From Candidatus Aerophobota bacterium (GTDB taxonomy: Bacteria; Aerophobota; Aerophobia; Aerophobales; B47-G16), in assembly GCA_003648815.1 (NCBI GenBank), contig QMPZ01000023.1, positions 1-15,662 on the forward strand: a DNA stretch of 15,662 nt. The letters run 5' to 3'. The notes under the pieces were generated by a model that saw only the letters and a program-made list of their open reading frames with translations, searched no databases and was not told where the DNA came from. Every line of letters begins with the position of its first letter. Positions within the stretch are counted from its first letter, which is position 1. This document shows positions 1 through 7,259 of the stretch, in pieces. The position numbers were made by a program, and so were the translations under genes.

Positions 1-373
1 GGCTCATCAAGAAGGAATCAATTAAAGCTGCACCTACGAGCCCTCCGATCAGGGCATGGGAGGAGCTTGAGGGAAAGCCCCGCCACCAGGTGATGATGTT
101 CCAGAAAATGGCACCTGCCAGAGCGGCGAAGAGACTCCAGATGCTGATGAGGTGAGGATTTACTATTCCTGTGCTGATGGTTCTTGCTATTGCTCCACCG
201 AGGAAGAAAGCTCCAATGAACTCAGAAACTGCCCCTATAGCAAAGGCATAGCGGGGACGAAGAGTCTGCGAGGAGATCATCGTCGCCACGACGTTGCCTC
301 CGTCATGGAAGCCATTGATGAAGGCATAAATCAAGACAACTGTTACTATGCCACTGGCAAGGATAAAGGACAT
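1..373 (-). CDS. pit: PiT-family inorganic phosphate transporter, N-terminal part (runs off left edge)
   Basis: Inner-membrane permease that takes up inorganic phosphate (or metal-phosphate) driven by a proton or sodium gradient. Only the first 124 codons lie in the window; there is no stop before base 1. Seen: a hydrophobic N-terminal helix followed by FINGFHDGGNVVATMISS (residues 18-35), which is the PiT signature, then two further hydrophobic stretches (about 42-62 and 78-96) and PSSSSHALIGGLVGA (101-115), a second conserved PiT motif. The ATG at 373-371 is preceded by GGAGG at 385-381 with a 7-base spacer, which supports this start. It lies 33 bases downstream of the sialidase-fold gene and is co-directional, so it is probably the distal end of the same transcript. 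The family is secure; the substrate (phosphate versus sulfate or another ion) is inferred from the family. Confidence 0.9.
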   Translation of the reverse strand, partial: MSFILASGIVTVVLIYAFINGFHDGGNVVATMISSQTLRPRYAFAIGAVSEFIGAFFLGGAIARTISTGIVNPHLISIWSLFAALAGAIFWNIITWWRGFPSSSSHALIGGLVGAALIDSFLMS

Positions 374-406
374 CTACTTTCCTCCTCAAGATTCTCATGG
401 TAAAAT

Positions 407-1468
407 CTAACGCAGTCCAATCACTTTTCTTCCTTCAAGAAGCCATTCCACATCGAACAGGACATGTTCTATATGCGTGCGGTTATGAGTGTAGAAAAGG
501 TGCCAGAGGCCATCTCGAGTCTGATACAGCTTGGGGTAGCTATATTCGCCTGCCTCTGTCTCCACATCCTGAGTACGGAACGTGCGGCCCTCATCATCGG
601 AAATTCCTATCGTCAGTGGAGTGCGCAAACTGTGGCTGTCGTTGTAGGCGATCAAAAGACAGCCGCCCTTAGCATCAAAGGCAATGTCAACGGCGCTGTG
701 AGGATTGCGCAGGTTCGTGAGAGTCGGCCTGGTAAATGTCCTTCCCCCGTCTTTGGATTCCGAACGCCAGATATAACCTTCACCCCGCTTTCCATATCGC
801 ATATAGCAGAGCCATCTGTCCTTGTCTAACCGGGCAAGGGATGGCTCCAGACATCCCGGCGGTTGATATAGATCCGTGGCAGTTGTCTCCAGATCAAGGC
901 CATCGCTATCCACGAAGAGAAATCGGCTGTGAAACATCAGCTCCTCTGTCTCCGTATGGTAAGGGATTATCCATCCACCTGCCGGACCTGCTTCAGGATC
1001 ACGCAGCATGGGCTTGCCTTGGAAGACGACGCCCCTCTTAGGAAGACCGGCACATCCGGATAAGCATTCGAGATTACGAGCTTTTCTTCCGTCCCAGAGG
1101 AAACGAAAAGGACAACTTTCGGGAATAGAACGAATCCAGTAGCAGGTATCGCCTCGCCTCCTCATCCTGAAGCTACTAAATGGGCTGGCCCAGGTGTAAA
1201 CTACGGTCTTTCCCGCCTTGGTCTCAATTGGACAGATCTGCTCTGTTACCCACCGTTCACCTTCATACTCAAAGGAGCGCATCATAATCATCGGCTCGCT
1301 CCAGCGACCTTCTTCAGGCTCCAAGATGCACCCTACCCCAATTTGGTCTTCGGAGCCTTCAACTGAGCCTGAAAACCAGGTGACCAGCAGCCTCCCATCG
1401 GTGTACTCCATAACATTTACGCTATGTGCACTTGGCCTGATAGCAGGCAGTGCCTCACGTTTTAGCAT
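407..1468 (-). CDS. Sialidase-fold (BNR/Asp-box) protein, exo-alpha-sialidase-like
   Basis: A 353-residue protein of the six-bladed sialidase-like family (BNR_2 type). Seen: an N-terminal segment with AHSVNVMEYTDGRLLVTWF (14-32), two Asp-box motifs SKDGGRTF (238-245) and SDDEGRTF (290-297), an EPS motif (208-210), LRNPHSAVD (253-261) and R282 in LRTPL. R224 and R282 are candidates for the carboxylate-binding arginines of this fold. There is no signal peptide or membrane segment, so it is predicted to be cytoplasmic. Family knowledge: members cleave terminal sialic acids or other glycosides, and some sialidase-fold proteins act on other sugars, so true sialidase activity is not shown. The ATG at 1468 lies 23 bases after the upstream iron-sulfur gene and has GAGGAAGAGG just in front. 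With the GH127, URO-D and MFS genes it points to glycan breakdown. Local G+C looks higher than in the middle of the window. Confidence 0.82.
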   Translation of the reverse strand: MLKREALPAIRPSAHSVNVMEYTDGRLLVTWFSGSVEGSEDQIGVGCILEPEEGRWSEPMIMMRSFEYEGERWVTEQICPIETKAGKTVVYTWASPFSSFRMRRRGDTCYWIRSIPESCPFRFLWDGRKARNLECLSGCAGLPKRGVVFQGKPMLRDPEAGPAGGWIIPYHTETEELMFHSRFLFVDSDGLDLETTATDLYQPPGCLEPSLARLDKDRWLCYMRYGKRGEGYIWRSESKDGGRTFTRPTLTNLRNPHSAVDIAFDAKGGCLLIAYNDSHSLRTPLTIGISDDEGRTFRTQDVETEAGEYSYPKLYQTRDGLWHLFYTHNRTHIEHVLFDVEWLLEGRKVIGLR

Positions 1469-1491
1469 CCTCTTCCTCGAAATAACAGAGC

Positions 1492-2166
1492 TTATTTTCT
1501 TCCCCTGCAGGCCTTAACGCATATTCCGCATATGTACTGGCCAGTATAGCCCAACTTCCTGAAGAGGCGTAGTTGTTCAAAGCACTTGAGATGGTCAAAA
1601 TCTTTCGGATCCTCCTTAATTGCACCGGCGGGGCAGACGGAAAGACATTCTTTACAGTTCCCACAGCCAAAGCTCATAGGCTCATCGCAGCAAAGGGGCA
1701 TATCGGTGAGAATGCTCACCAGTCTAATCCTCGCCCCAAACTCGGGATTGACCAGGAGATTATTTCTCCCTATCCATCCCAATCCTGCCATTTGAGCGAT
1801 TTTTTTGTGGGAAAGATGTCCACGCTGTTTTTCCCAGTCAATGATCTGAGAGGCAGGTATGGGAAGAGCCCTCCATCCTCTTGCCTGAATAAATGAACTA
1901 AGCCTTAAGGCTGTTTGATCGAGGAAAAAATTTACCTGCCTGTAATGATGATAATAAATACGGGTGGGCTTATCTTCAATACTTTCTATTATTTCATCCG
2001 AAAGACGAAAAGCAAGCGAAACTGCCCTGTCTAAACCCTTTACTATTTCAGAGGGAAGAAAAAACTCCTCCTTGATGGTGGTGATATCAGCTACTCCAAA
2101 CAAGGAAACGCCCAACTCATAAGCAAGATCTCTCAACCAAAGGTAATTTTTCCTTTCCTCACCCAT
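1492..2166 (-). CDS. QueG-like double [4Fe-4S] protein (short epoxyqueuosine reductase relative)
   Basis: A small redox protein of 224 residues from the ATG at 2166; a GTG at 2196 in the same frame would add ten residues but has no close ribosome site. Seen: GLGWIGRNNLLV (128-139), a hallmark of the QueG and reductive-dehalogenase relatives, then C168-x2-C171-x2-C174-x3-CP (C178), C195, and a second group C213-x2-C216-x3-C220 close to the C-terminus. These can hold two [4Fe-4S] clusters. True QueG is longer (more than 300 residues) and has a VDs-P-E stretch with the catalytic Asp before the GLGWIG motif; here that place reads IIDWEKQRGHLSHKKIAQM, so a queuosine role is doubtful. It sits between mnmG and the sialidase-fold gene in the operon. 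Function unknown; an electron-transfer or cobalamin-linked reductase role is inference. Confidence 0.8.
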   Translation of the reverse strand: MGEERKNYLWLRDLAYELGVSLFGVADITTIKEEFFLPSEIVKGLDRAVSLAFRLSDEIIESIEDKPTRIYYHHYRQVNFFLDQTALRLSSFIQARGWRALPIPASQIIDWEKQRGHLSHKKIAQMAGLGWIGRNNLLVNPEFGARIRLVSILTDMPLCCDEPMSFGCGNCKECLSVCPAGAIKEDPKDFDHLKCFEQLRLFRKLGYTGQYICGICVKACRGRK

Positions 2167-2195
2167 CGTATTATCCCCCGCAGGTTCATCCCTCA

Positions 2196-2224
2196 CCTTT
2201 ATCCAGATAAAGGAGGAAACCTCC
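2196..2224. repeat. Two adjacent small palindromes between mnmG and the iron-sulfur gene
   Basis: GGAGG-AAA-CCTCC (2212-2224) abuts CCTTTATC-CA-GATAAAGG (2196-2213), sharing two bases. On the minus strand the first hairpin would sit just after the mnmG stop and the second ends at the alternative GTG of the next gene. No T-run follows, so this is not a standard terminator. It could shape RNA processing or translation of the downstream gene, or be chance. Confidence 0.4.
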
Positions 2225-2230
2225 GCTCCC

Positions 2231-4117
2231 TTAATCTTGTCCCTTCTCTTCTTTGAATTTCTTCAAATATATCATTAACGTGGAGACCGCTGCCGGGGTA
2301 ATTCCTGAAATGCGGGAAGCCTGTCCTATGGAAGTTGGTTTAAATCTGGAAAGCTTTTCCCTTACCTCTAAGGAGAGGCTCGGAATCTTAGAAAAGTCCA
2401 TGTCCACAGGTATCCTCATCCCCTCCATCCTTCTAAACTTTTCTATTTCCCTGTTCTGGCGCTCAATATAACCCTGATATTTCACGTTCACCTCCACCTG
2501 GAAGGCTACCTCAGGAGAAAGGTCTTTTTTCCCTTTACCCAAGGCGACCAGTCGCTCATAGGTGATCTGCGGCCTTCTGAGAAGCTCCTCTAAGCTCACA
2601 GGGCGGGAAAGAGGATCTGTCCCCCATTCTTTAAGCTTCTTGTTGATGGCCTCATTGGGAAAGATCTTTGTCCTTTTAAGCCTTTCCAACTCCTCTTCAA
2701 TCGCCTCTTTTTTAGCGAGAACCTTTCTGTAGTCCTCATCGCTCACCAATCCTATCTTATAGCCAATCTCCCTTAGACGAAGATCAGCGTTATCTTCCCG
2801 CAGGACGAGTCTGTACTCAGCCCGAGAGGTAAACATACGATATGGCTCATTGGTCCCCTTGGTGATGAGGTCATCAATTAGTACTCCGATATAGGCCTGA
2901 GAGCGATCCAGTATGAGAGGCTCCTTTTTCTTGACCTTAAGGGCGGCATTTATCCCAGCTATAAGCCCCTGAGCTGCAGCTTCCTCATATCCTGTGGTCC
3001 CATTTATCTGGCCAGCAAAGTATAAATTTTTTACCAGTTTCGTCTCCAGGGTGGGGAACAGCTGAGTGGGATCCACGTAGTCATGCTCAATTCCGTATCC
3101 TGGCCGAACTACCTCCGCCTTCTCCAGTCCCTCAATGCTATGAAGCATCTTAATTTGGATATCTACGGGAAGACTGGTGGCAAGACCGTTAGGATAAAAC
3201 TCCAGCGTGTCCCTCCCGAGAGGTTCTAAAAATATCTGATGTCTGTCCCTGTCGGGAAACTTCATCACCTTATCCTCCACGGAGGGACAGTATCGAACCC
3301 CCGTGCCCTTTATTATTCCCGTGTAAAGAGGCGAGCGATCTAACCCGCTTTTGATAATACGATGAGTGCGGGGATTGGTATAGGTAATATAGCAGGGAAT
3401 TTGTTTTTGGGTTATTCTCTTGGTAGAAAAAGAAAAGGGGGTGGGAGGCTCATCCCCGTACTGGACCTTAAGTTTGGAAAAGTCAATGCTCTTTCCATCT
3501 AAGCGAGGACAGGTACCCGTCTTAAACCTGCCCATCTTGAATCCCAACTCCCGCAAACTATTAGAAAGTCCTGTGGCGGGAAACTCCCCCATTCGCCCGG
3601 CAGGAAAGTGAACAAGACCTATGTGGATCAAGCCATTGAGAAAGGTACCGGGGCAGATGATCGTCGTCTTACCTAAGAACCTTTCTCCTATGTTCGTCTC
3701 CACCCCACAGGCTACCTTGTCCTTGACCAAAATCCTTTCCACCGTTCCCTGCTTTAGATCAAGGTTGGGCTGATTCTCCAGAACTGACTTCATATAAAGA
3801 CGATATCTTTCCTTGTCTGCCTGAGCTCGTGAAGAGCGAACAGCCGGGCCCTTGCTGGTGTTCAAGATGCGAAACTGGGTTCCCGTCTTATCGATTGCCT
3901 TGCCCATCTCTCCGCCCAGGGCGTCTATCTCCTTTACCAGCTGACCCTTAGCCAGACCTCCAATGGCAGGATTACAGGACATAGCAGCAATGGTGTCCAG
4001 GTTCATCGTCAAAAGGAGGGTTGAACAACCCATACGTGAAGCTGCCAGCGCTGCCTCGCAGCCAGCATGACCCCCACCCACGACGATAACATCGTATTTT
4101 TTGGGATAGATAGACAA
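2231..4117 (-). CDS. mnmG: tRNA uridine-5-carboxymethylaminomethyl(34) synthesis enzyme MnmG (GidA)
   Basis: FAD-dependent subunit that works with MnmE to install the (carboxymethyl)aminomethyl group on wobble U34 of certain tRNAs in the cytoplasm, using methylene-tetrahydrofolate. The 628-residue length is normal for the family. Seen: dinucleotide-binding [12 protein letters not shown] (12-23), [20 protein letters not shown] (47-66) with C48, [17 protein letters not shown] (90-106), C277 in [26 protein letters not shown] (369-384), and the C-terminal helical domain ending [22 protein letters not shown]48 and C277 correspond to the two functional cysteines known in E. coli. Translation starts at TTG (4117-4115), fixed by GGAGG at 4128-4124 with a 6-base spacer. 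No mnmE or rsmG is beside it, unlike many bacteria. Its folate cofactor is a possible link to glyA and folC upstream. Confidence 0.98.
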   Translation of the reverse strand: MSIYPKKYDVIVVGGGHAGCEAALAASRMGCSTLLLTMNLDTIAAMSCNPAIGGLAKGQLVKEIDALGGEMGKAIDKTGTQFRILNTSKGPAVRSSRAQADKERYRLYMKSVLENQPNLDLKQGTVERILVKDKVACGVETNIGERFLGKTTIICPGTFLNGLIHIGLVHFPAGRMGEFPATGLSNSLRELGFKMGRFKTGTCPRLDGKSIDFSKLKVQYGDEPPTPFSFSTKRITQKQIPCYITYTNPRTHRIIKSGLDRSPLYTGIIKGTGVRYCPSVEDKVMKFPDRDRHQIFLEPLGRDTLEFYPNGLATSLPVDIQIKMLHSIEGLEKAEVVRPGYGIEHDYVDPTQLFPTLETKLVKNLYFAGQINGTTGYEEAAAQGLIAGINAALKVKKKEPLILDRSQAYIGVLIDDLITKGTNEPYRMFTSRAEYRLVLREDNADLRLREIGYKIGLVSDEDYRKVLAKKEAIEEELERLKRTKIFPNEAINKKLKEWGTDPLSRPVSLEELLRRPQITYERLVALGKGKKDLSPEVAFQVEVNVKYQGYIERQNREIEKFRRMEGMRIPVDMDFSKIPSLSLEVREKLSRFKPTSIGQASRISGITPAAVSTLMIYLKKFKEEKGQD

Positions 4118-4123
4118 GGAAAG

Positions 4124-4128
4124 CCTCC
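4124..4128 (-). promoter_or_regulatory. Ribosome binding site fixing the mnmG TTG start
   Basis: On the minus strand GGAGG is followed by six bases (CTTTCC) and then TTG. No ATG in frame lies nearby, and the protein's first residues lead straight into the FAD-binding strand as usual for MnmG, so the TTG start is supported by both spacing and family length. Confidence 0.8.
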
Positions 4129-4156
4129 TGTGGGAATGTTTTCTCTCAAACTTGCT

Positions 4157-5257
4157 TTAAGACGAGGAATCTTTCCATCTGAGACCTTCATCGAGCATGA
4201 TAAGGTAATTTTTCACCGGCACATAGTTGGCGATGGAGTTGCCTGAACCTAAGGCATACCTGTAAGGCATACACTTTTCTAATATGTCCCTTACATATCT
4301 TCTCAAGCTTTCCTCATCCAGGCGGCATAGCTTGTCCATATCCACTCCACCTAAGGTAGCAATTCTATCTCCGTATCTTTTCTTGAACTCCACAACTGGC
4401 ATAATCGCATCCTGAAAGGAGTGGAAGGCATCTATTTTCACATCTTCAATCAGGTCTTCCATAATCGCTGAGACATTCCCACAACAGTGGAGCCAGTACA
4501 TCTTGTCATGCTGATGAGCAAGGAAAGCAAACCTTTTATGCCAGGGAAGAACCAGCTTACGCAAAGTTTCCGGAGACAGGAAAGTAGAGGTGTTAAATCC
4601 CATATCATCTCCCTGAAAGAATCCCTCCACGCCGTCCAAATCCACTATGTTTTCGTAGAACCGGTAGATTATCTCCCCTACCCTATTAAAGGTTGCCTCT
4701 ACCAGATCCGGAGCCTCGTATAAAAGATAGCTCATCCCCTCAAACCCTAAAAGCACCTCACTGCTTATTTCCAGAACTCCGCTGGAGGGACAGACCATCA
4801 TCTTCATCCCTTCCGGTAGGTTAGCGGCCACAAACTCGTATAAGGAGTAATCCACTTTATCCGCATCTGGCCAGGGATATTTCTCAAAGTCCTCCCAGCA
4901 GGTTATCATTCCCTCTTTTTCCTCCACCCAATTTCTCCTTCCCCGCGAAAGATGGGCTGTGTCCTCTGTCCTTCGTGCCTTACCGGGAAACTGCAGCTCA
5001 TCGGCAATGGCCACCCTTATATAGTCATAGCCCATCCTGTACCACCAGTTTATCTGTTGCCTCAAGAAATCTTTTTTCGTCTCCGAAGACCAGGGTACGA
5101 GCTTCTCCCCCAAAAGGTTTTCTAAGATGTAAGATACAACTTCAGGATCGGCAAACAGCTCTACAAAATGGACCCTTTCTGCCTTCTTCTGGCCCATTAA
5201 AACCCTTTTGAATTCCTCAAAATTCGGCTTCGGATTCTTCAACGGTACCTTAACCAC
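4157..5257 (-). CDS. Uroporphyrinogen decarboxylase (URO-D) superfamily protein, not HemE
   Basis: A 366-residue TIM-barrel protein of the URO-D/MtaA-CmuA superfamily, predicted cytoplasmic. Seen: ERVHFVELFADPE (27-39), GDDMGF (216-221) followed by LSPETLRKLVLPWHKRF (227-243), and HCCGN (257-261), the H-x-C zinc-binding motif typical of methylcobamide:thiol methyltransferase members. It lacks the RQAGR motif of genuine HemE near the N-terminus. The third zinc ligand, a Cys in the C-terminal loop of MtaA-type enzymes, is absent: that region reads LGSGNSIANYVPVKN (336-350). No corrinoid protein gene lies beside it. I chose GTG at 5257-5255 because GGAGG stands six bases upstream (5268-5264); the longer reading from TTG at 5311 would overlap GH127 and has no comparable site. 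Relatives often sit beside glycosidase genes, and a role in converting the GH127 product is possible but unproven. Confidence 0.85.
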   Translation of the reverse strand: MVKVPLKNPKPNFEEFKRVLMGQKKAERVHFVELFADPEVVSYILENLLGEKLVPWSSETKKDFLRQQINWWYRMGYDYIRVAIADELQFPGKARRTEDTAHLSRGRRNWVEEKEGMITCWEDFEKYPWPDADKVDYSLYEFVAANLPEGMKMMVCPSSGVLEISSEVLLGFEGMSYLLYEAPDLVEATFNRVGEIIYRFYENIVDLDGVEGFFQGDDMGFNTSTFLSPETLRKLVLPWHKRFAFLAHQHDKMYWLHCCGNVSAIMEDLIEDVKIDAFHSFQDAIMPVVEFKKRYGDRIATLGGVDMDKLCRLDEESLRRYVRDILEKCMPYRYALGSGNSIANYVPVKNYLIMLDEGLRWKDSSS

Positions 5258-5263
5258 TGTCCA

Positions 5264-5268
5264 CCTCC
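5264..5268 (-). promoter_or_regulatory. Ribosome binding site fixing the GTG start of the URO-D family gene
   Basis: Minus-strand GGAGG, six-base spacer TGGACA, then GTG GTT AAG. The spacing is ideal and lies in the 32-base gap after the GH127 stop. It argues against starting at the TTG at 5311 inside the GH127 gene. Confidence 0.75.
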
Positions 5269-5289
5269 ATAATAGGTGTAAATCGTATC

Positions 5290-7257
5290 CTATAAAGCGT
5301 AAGGAATCCAAACGGTCATATCGGAGAGCTTGCGATTCGCCCAGGCATAATAGGGAATCGCCGTCAAGGACACACTCTTAAACCTACAGGATCGCTCCTC
5401 CTCAAAGGATCTATATAGCGGGCTGTCGAGCTCGGATGGGTCCGGGATAGCTCCATCCATCTTCAAGGCTACGATACCTCCCAGAAGGTCCTTATAGTAG
5501 CTTTCCTTTAAATTAACCAGGCTCCCCTTATCCTTATCTATCTTAAGAGATGCTTCTAAAATGGGAATACCTGGATTGTCCACCCCTTCAAAGCAGTAAA
5601 CTATTGGTCCTCTTTGCAAGGCAACTTTTCCTCTGTTTTCCGAAATCCTCCTGTTGGATACCATAACCTCGGTCTTCATCTTTAAGTTGAGCGTGAGCCT
5701 GTCGCCCTTTTTCCATACCCGATTCACCTTAAGATAACCATTGGCTAACTTAGGGGAAACCCTTTCACCGTTTACCAGGGCTTCCATCCCCTTGCACCAG
5801 CCAGGTATCCTTAAAAACAAAGAAAAATCCTTTTCTTTTTCCGGATAAACTTCTATATCGACTTTCCCCTGCCAGGGATATTTGGTCCTTTGAATGAGGG
5901 AAAACTTCGTCCCATCTTCAAGATGCCAGTCTAAGCTGCAGTTATCATAAAGATGAATCCATATCCCCTCCTTGCTGAGGCTAAAAAAGTATCCCGGAAT
6001 TGAGGATAGCATCCTCACGGAGTTTGTAGGACAGCAGGTGCAATCATACCAGGGCTCTCTTCTTCCGCTGACAAGCATTCTGTTACCATATCCGCCCCTG
6101 TTCCACGGAGGAGGAGTCTGATTGGAAAACAAGCTCTGAGGGGAAAAGAGGAGGGGATTTACGTAAAAGTACCTGTCCCCGCTTAAGGAGACACCAGCTA
6201 AAAATCCATTATAAAGGGTCTTTTCCATAACATCAGCAAATTGAGAATTTCCGGTTATTAAAAGCATGCGCCAGTTCCAATAGATAGAGCCGATGGCAGC
6301 GCAGGTTTCCGCATATGCTCCCTCATTTGGTAGCTCATAAGGAGCACCGAATGCCTCTCCTGAATGTCTTGAACCTATTCCTCCGGTAATATAGCTTTTT
6401 GTCTTGACCATGCTCTCCCACTGACGAGTTAACGATTCCCAGAAATCCTCTCTTCCTGTCTCGGCGTAATAGTCCGCACCGCCACAGGCCAGATACATCG
6501 CCCTCACGGCATGACCTATGACCTCTTTTAGCGAGGCAAAGCCAACCTGATCGAGAAAGAAGCCTGAAAGGTCCAGATACCTTTTCTTTCCTGTCTCTCG
6601 ATAAAGCTCGACAAGAGCCATCTCTATCTCGGGATGACCGGAAAATCCATCTCTTTTGCCTGGGCCAAACACCTTACATAGATGGTCAGCGAACCTGATG
6701 GCACACTCCAGTAGCTTCTCCTCGCCAGTTGCTCTATGATGAGCAACTGCTGCCTGAAACAGATGTCCGGCACAGTAAAGCTCATGGTAGACCTTCAAGT
6801 TCTTGAACCTTTCCCTGGCCTTCTCCTCCACAAAATAGGTATTAAGATAGCCGTCCTCATCCTGGGCAGGGATGATGAGGTCGATGACCTCATCGAGCAT
6901 ATCCTTCAGCCTGGAACTATCTTCAGACTGTAGAGCAAAGGAAGCGGCCTCCACCCATTTATAAACGTCGGAATCGGTGAAGAAAGGACCCCTGCGAGGC
7001 GCATATCCCTTCTTATAAACCCTGATGAAGTTATCAAAGATTCCCTTCTCCTTGAACAAGCGATACAGGGAAGGAATCCCCGCCTGAGCGCTGACCTCCA
7101 TCCTCGCCTTCCAGAAACCATCGTTCATCTTCACCGCGGATATGGGAACAGACTTAAGAGTTGCAAAGGGACTGTTGTCAGTGAAGACAATTCCTCTTTT
7201 TCCCCTCTCTGTTTCCTTTTCCCTGACCTCATTAGAGTCAACTTGGCCGCTATTCAT
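5290..7257 (-). CDS. Glycoside hydrolase family 127 protein (beta-L-arabinofuranosidase-like, DUF1680)
   Basis: A 655-residue (alpha/alpha)6-barrel hydrolase related to HypBA1, which releases L-arabinofuranose from beta-1,2-linked arabinobiose using a zinc-bound cysteine nucleophile. Seen, numbering from the ATG at 7257: SAVKMNDGFWKARM (40-53), a typical N-terminal motif of this family; E301 in SGEAFG; E317 and C319 in AYAETCA; and C408-C409 within CTCCPTNSVRM (406-416). The spacing matches the general acid Glu, the zinc-ligand Glu and Cys, and the paired Cys (one the nucleophile) of HypBA1, so the enzyme should be active. There is no signal peptide, so it should act on imported sugars. It starts two bases after the MFS transporter stop, which suggests translational coupling. 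The sugar cleaved is uncertain, since GH127 members vary in specificity. A GTG at 7263 is possible but too close to the ribosome site. Confidence 0.93.
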   Translation of the reverse strand: MNSGQVDSNEVREKETERGKRGIVFTDNSPFATLKSVPISAVKMNDGFWKARMEVSAQAGIPSLYRLFKEKGIFDNFIRVYKKGYAPRRGPFFTDSDVYKWVEAASFALQSEDSSRLKDMLDEVIDLIIPAQDEDGYLNTYFVEEKARERFKNLKVYHELYCAGHLFQAAVAHHRATGEEKLLECAIRFADHLCKVFGPGKRDGFSGHPEIEMALVELYRETGKKRYLDLSGFFLDQVGFASLKEVIGHAVRAMYLACGGADYYAETGREDFWESLTRQWESMVKTKSYITGGIGSRHSGEAFGAPYELPNEGAYAETCAAIGSIYWNWRMLLITGNSQFADVMEKTLYNGFLAGVSLSGDRYFYVNPLLFSPQSLFSNQTPPPWNRGGYGNRMLVSGRREPWYDCTCCPTNSVRMLSSIPGYFFSLSKEGIWIHLYDNCSLDWHLEDGTKFSLIQRTKYPWQGKVDIEVYPEKEKDFSLFLRIPGWCKGMEALVNGERVSPKLANGYLKVNRVWKKGDRLTLNLKMKTEVMVSNRRISENRGKVALQRGPIVYCFEGVDNPGIPILEASLKIDKDKGSLVNLKESYYKDLLGGIVALKMDGAIPDPSELDSPLYRSFEEERSCRFKSVSLTAIPYYAWANRKLSDMTVWIPYAL

Positions 7258-7259
7258 GA

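Noticed and set aside
464..829. Open frame of 121 codons on the plus strand, and similar ones at 397-672, 736-1041 and 1218-1517
   Set aside because: They lie antisense to the well-supported sialidase-fold gene, match no family I know and have no good ribosome site.
1492..2196. Calling the iron-sulfur protein QueG
   Set aside because: Too short, and the catalytic segment before GLGWIG differs from QueG; only the broader family is supported.
4157..5257. Calling the URO-D family protein HemE (haem synthesis)
   Set aside because: The substrate-binding RQAGR motif is missing and an H-x-C metal motif is present.
5258..5311. Longer form of the URO-D family protein starting at TTG 5311
   Set aside because: It would overlap GH127 by 22 bases and add 18 residues not expected for the family, whereas the GTG at 5257 has an ideal GGAGG site.
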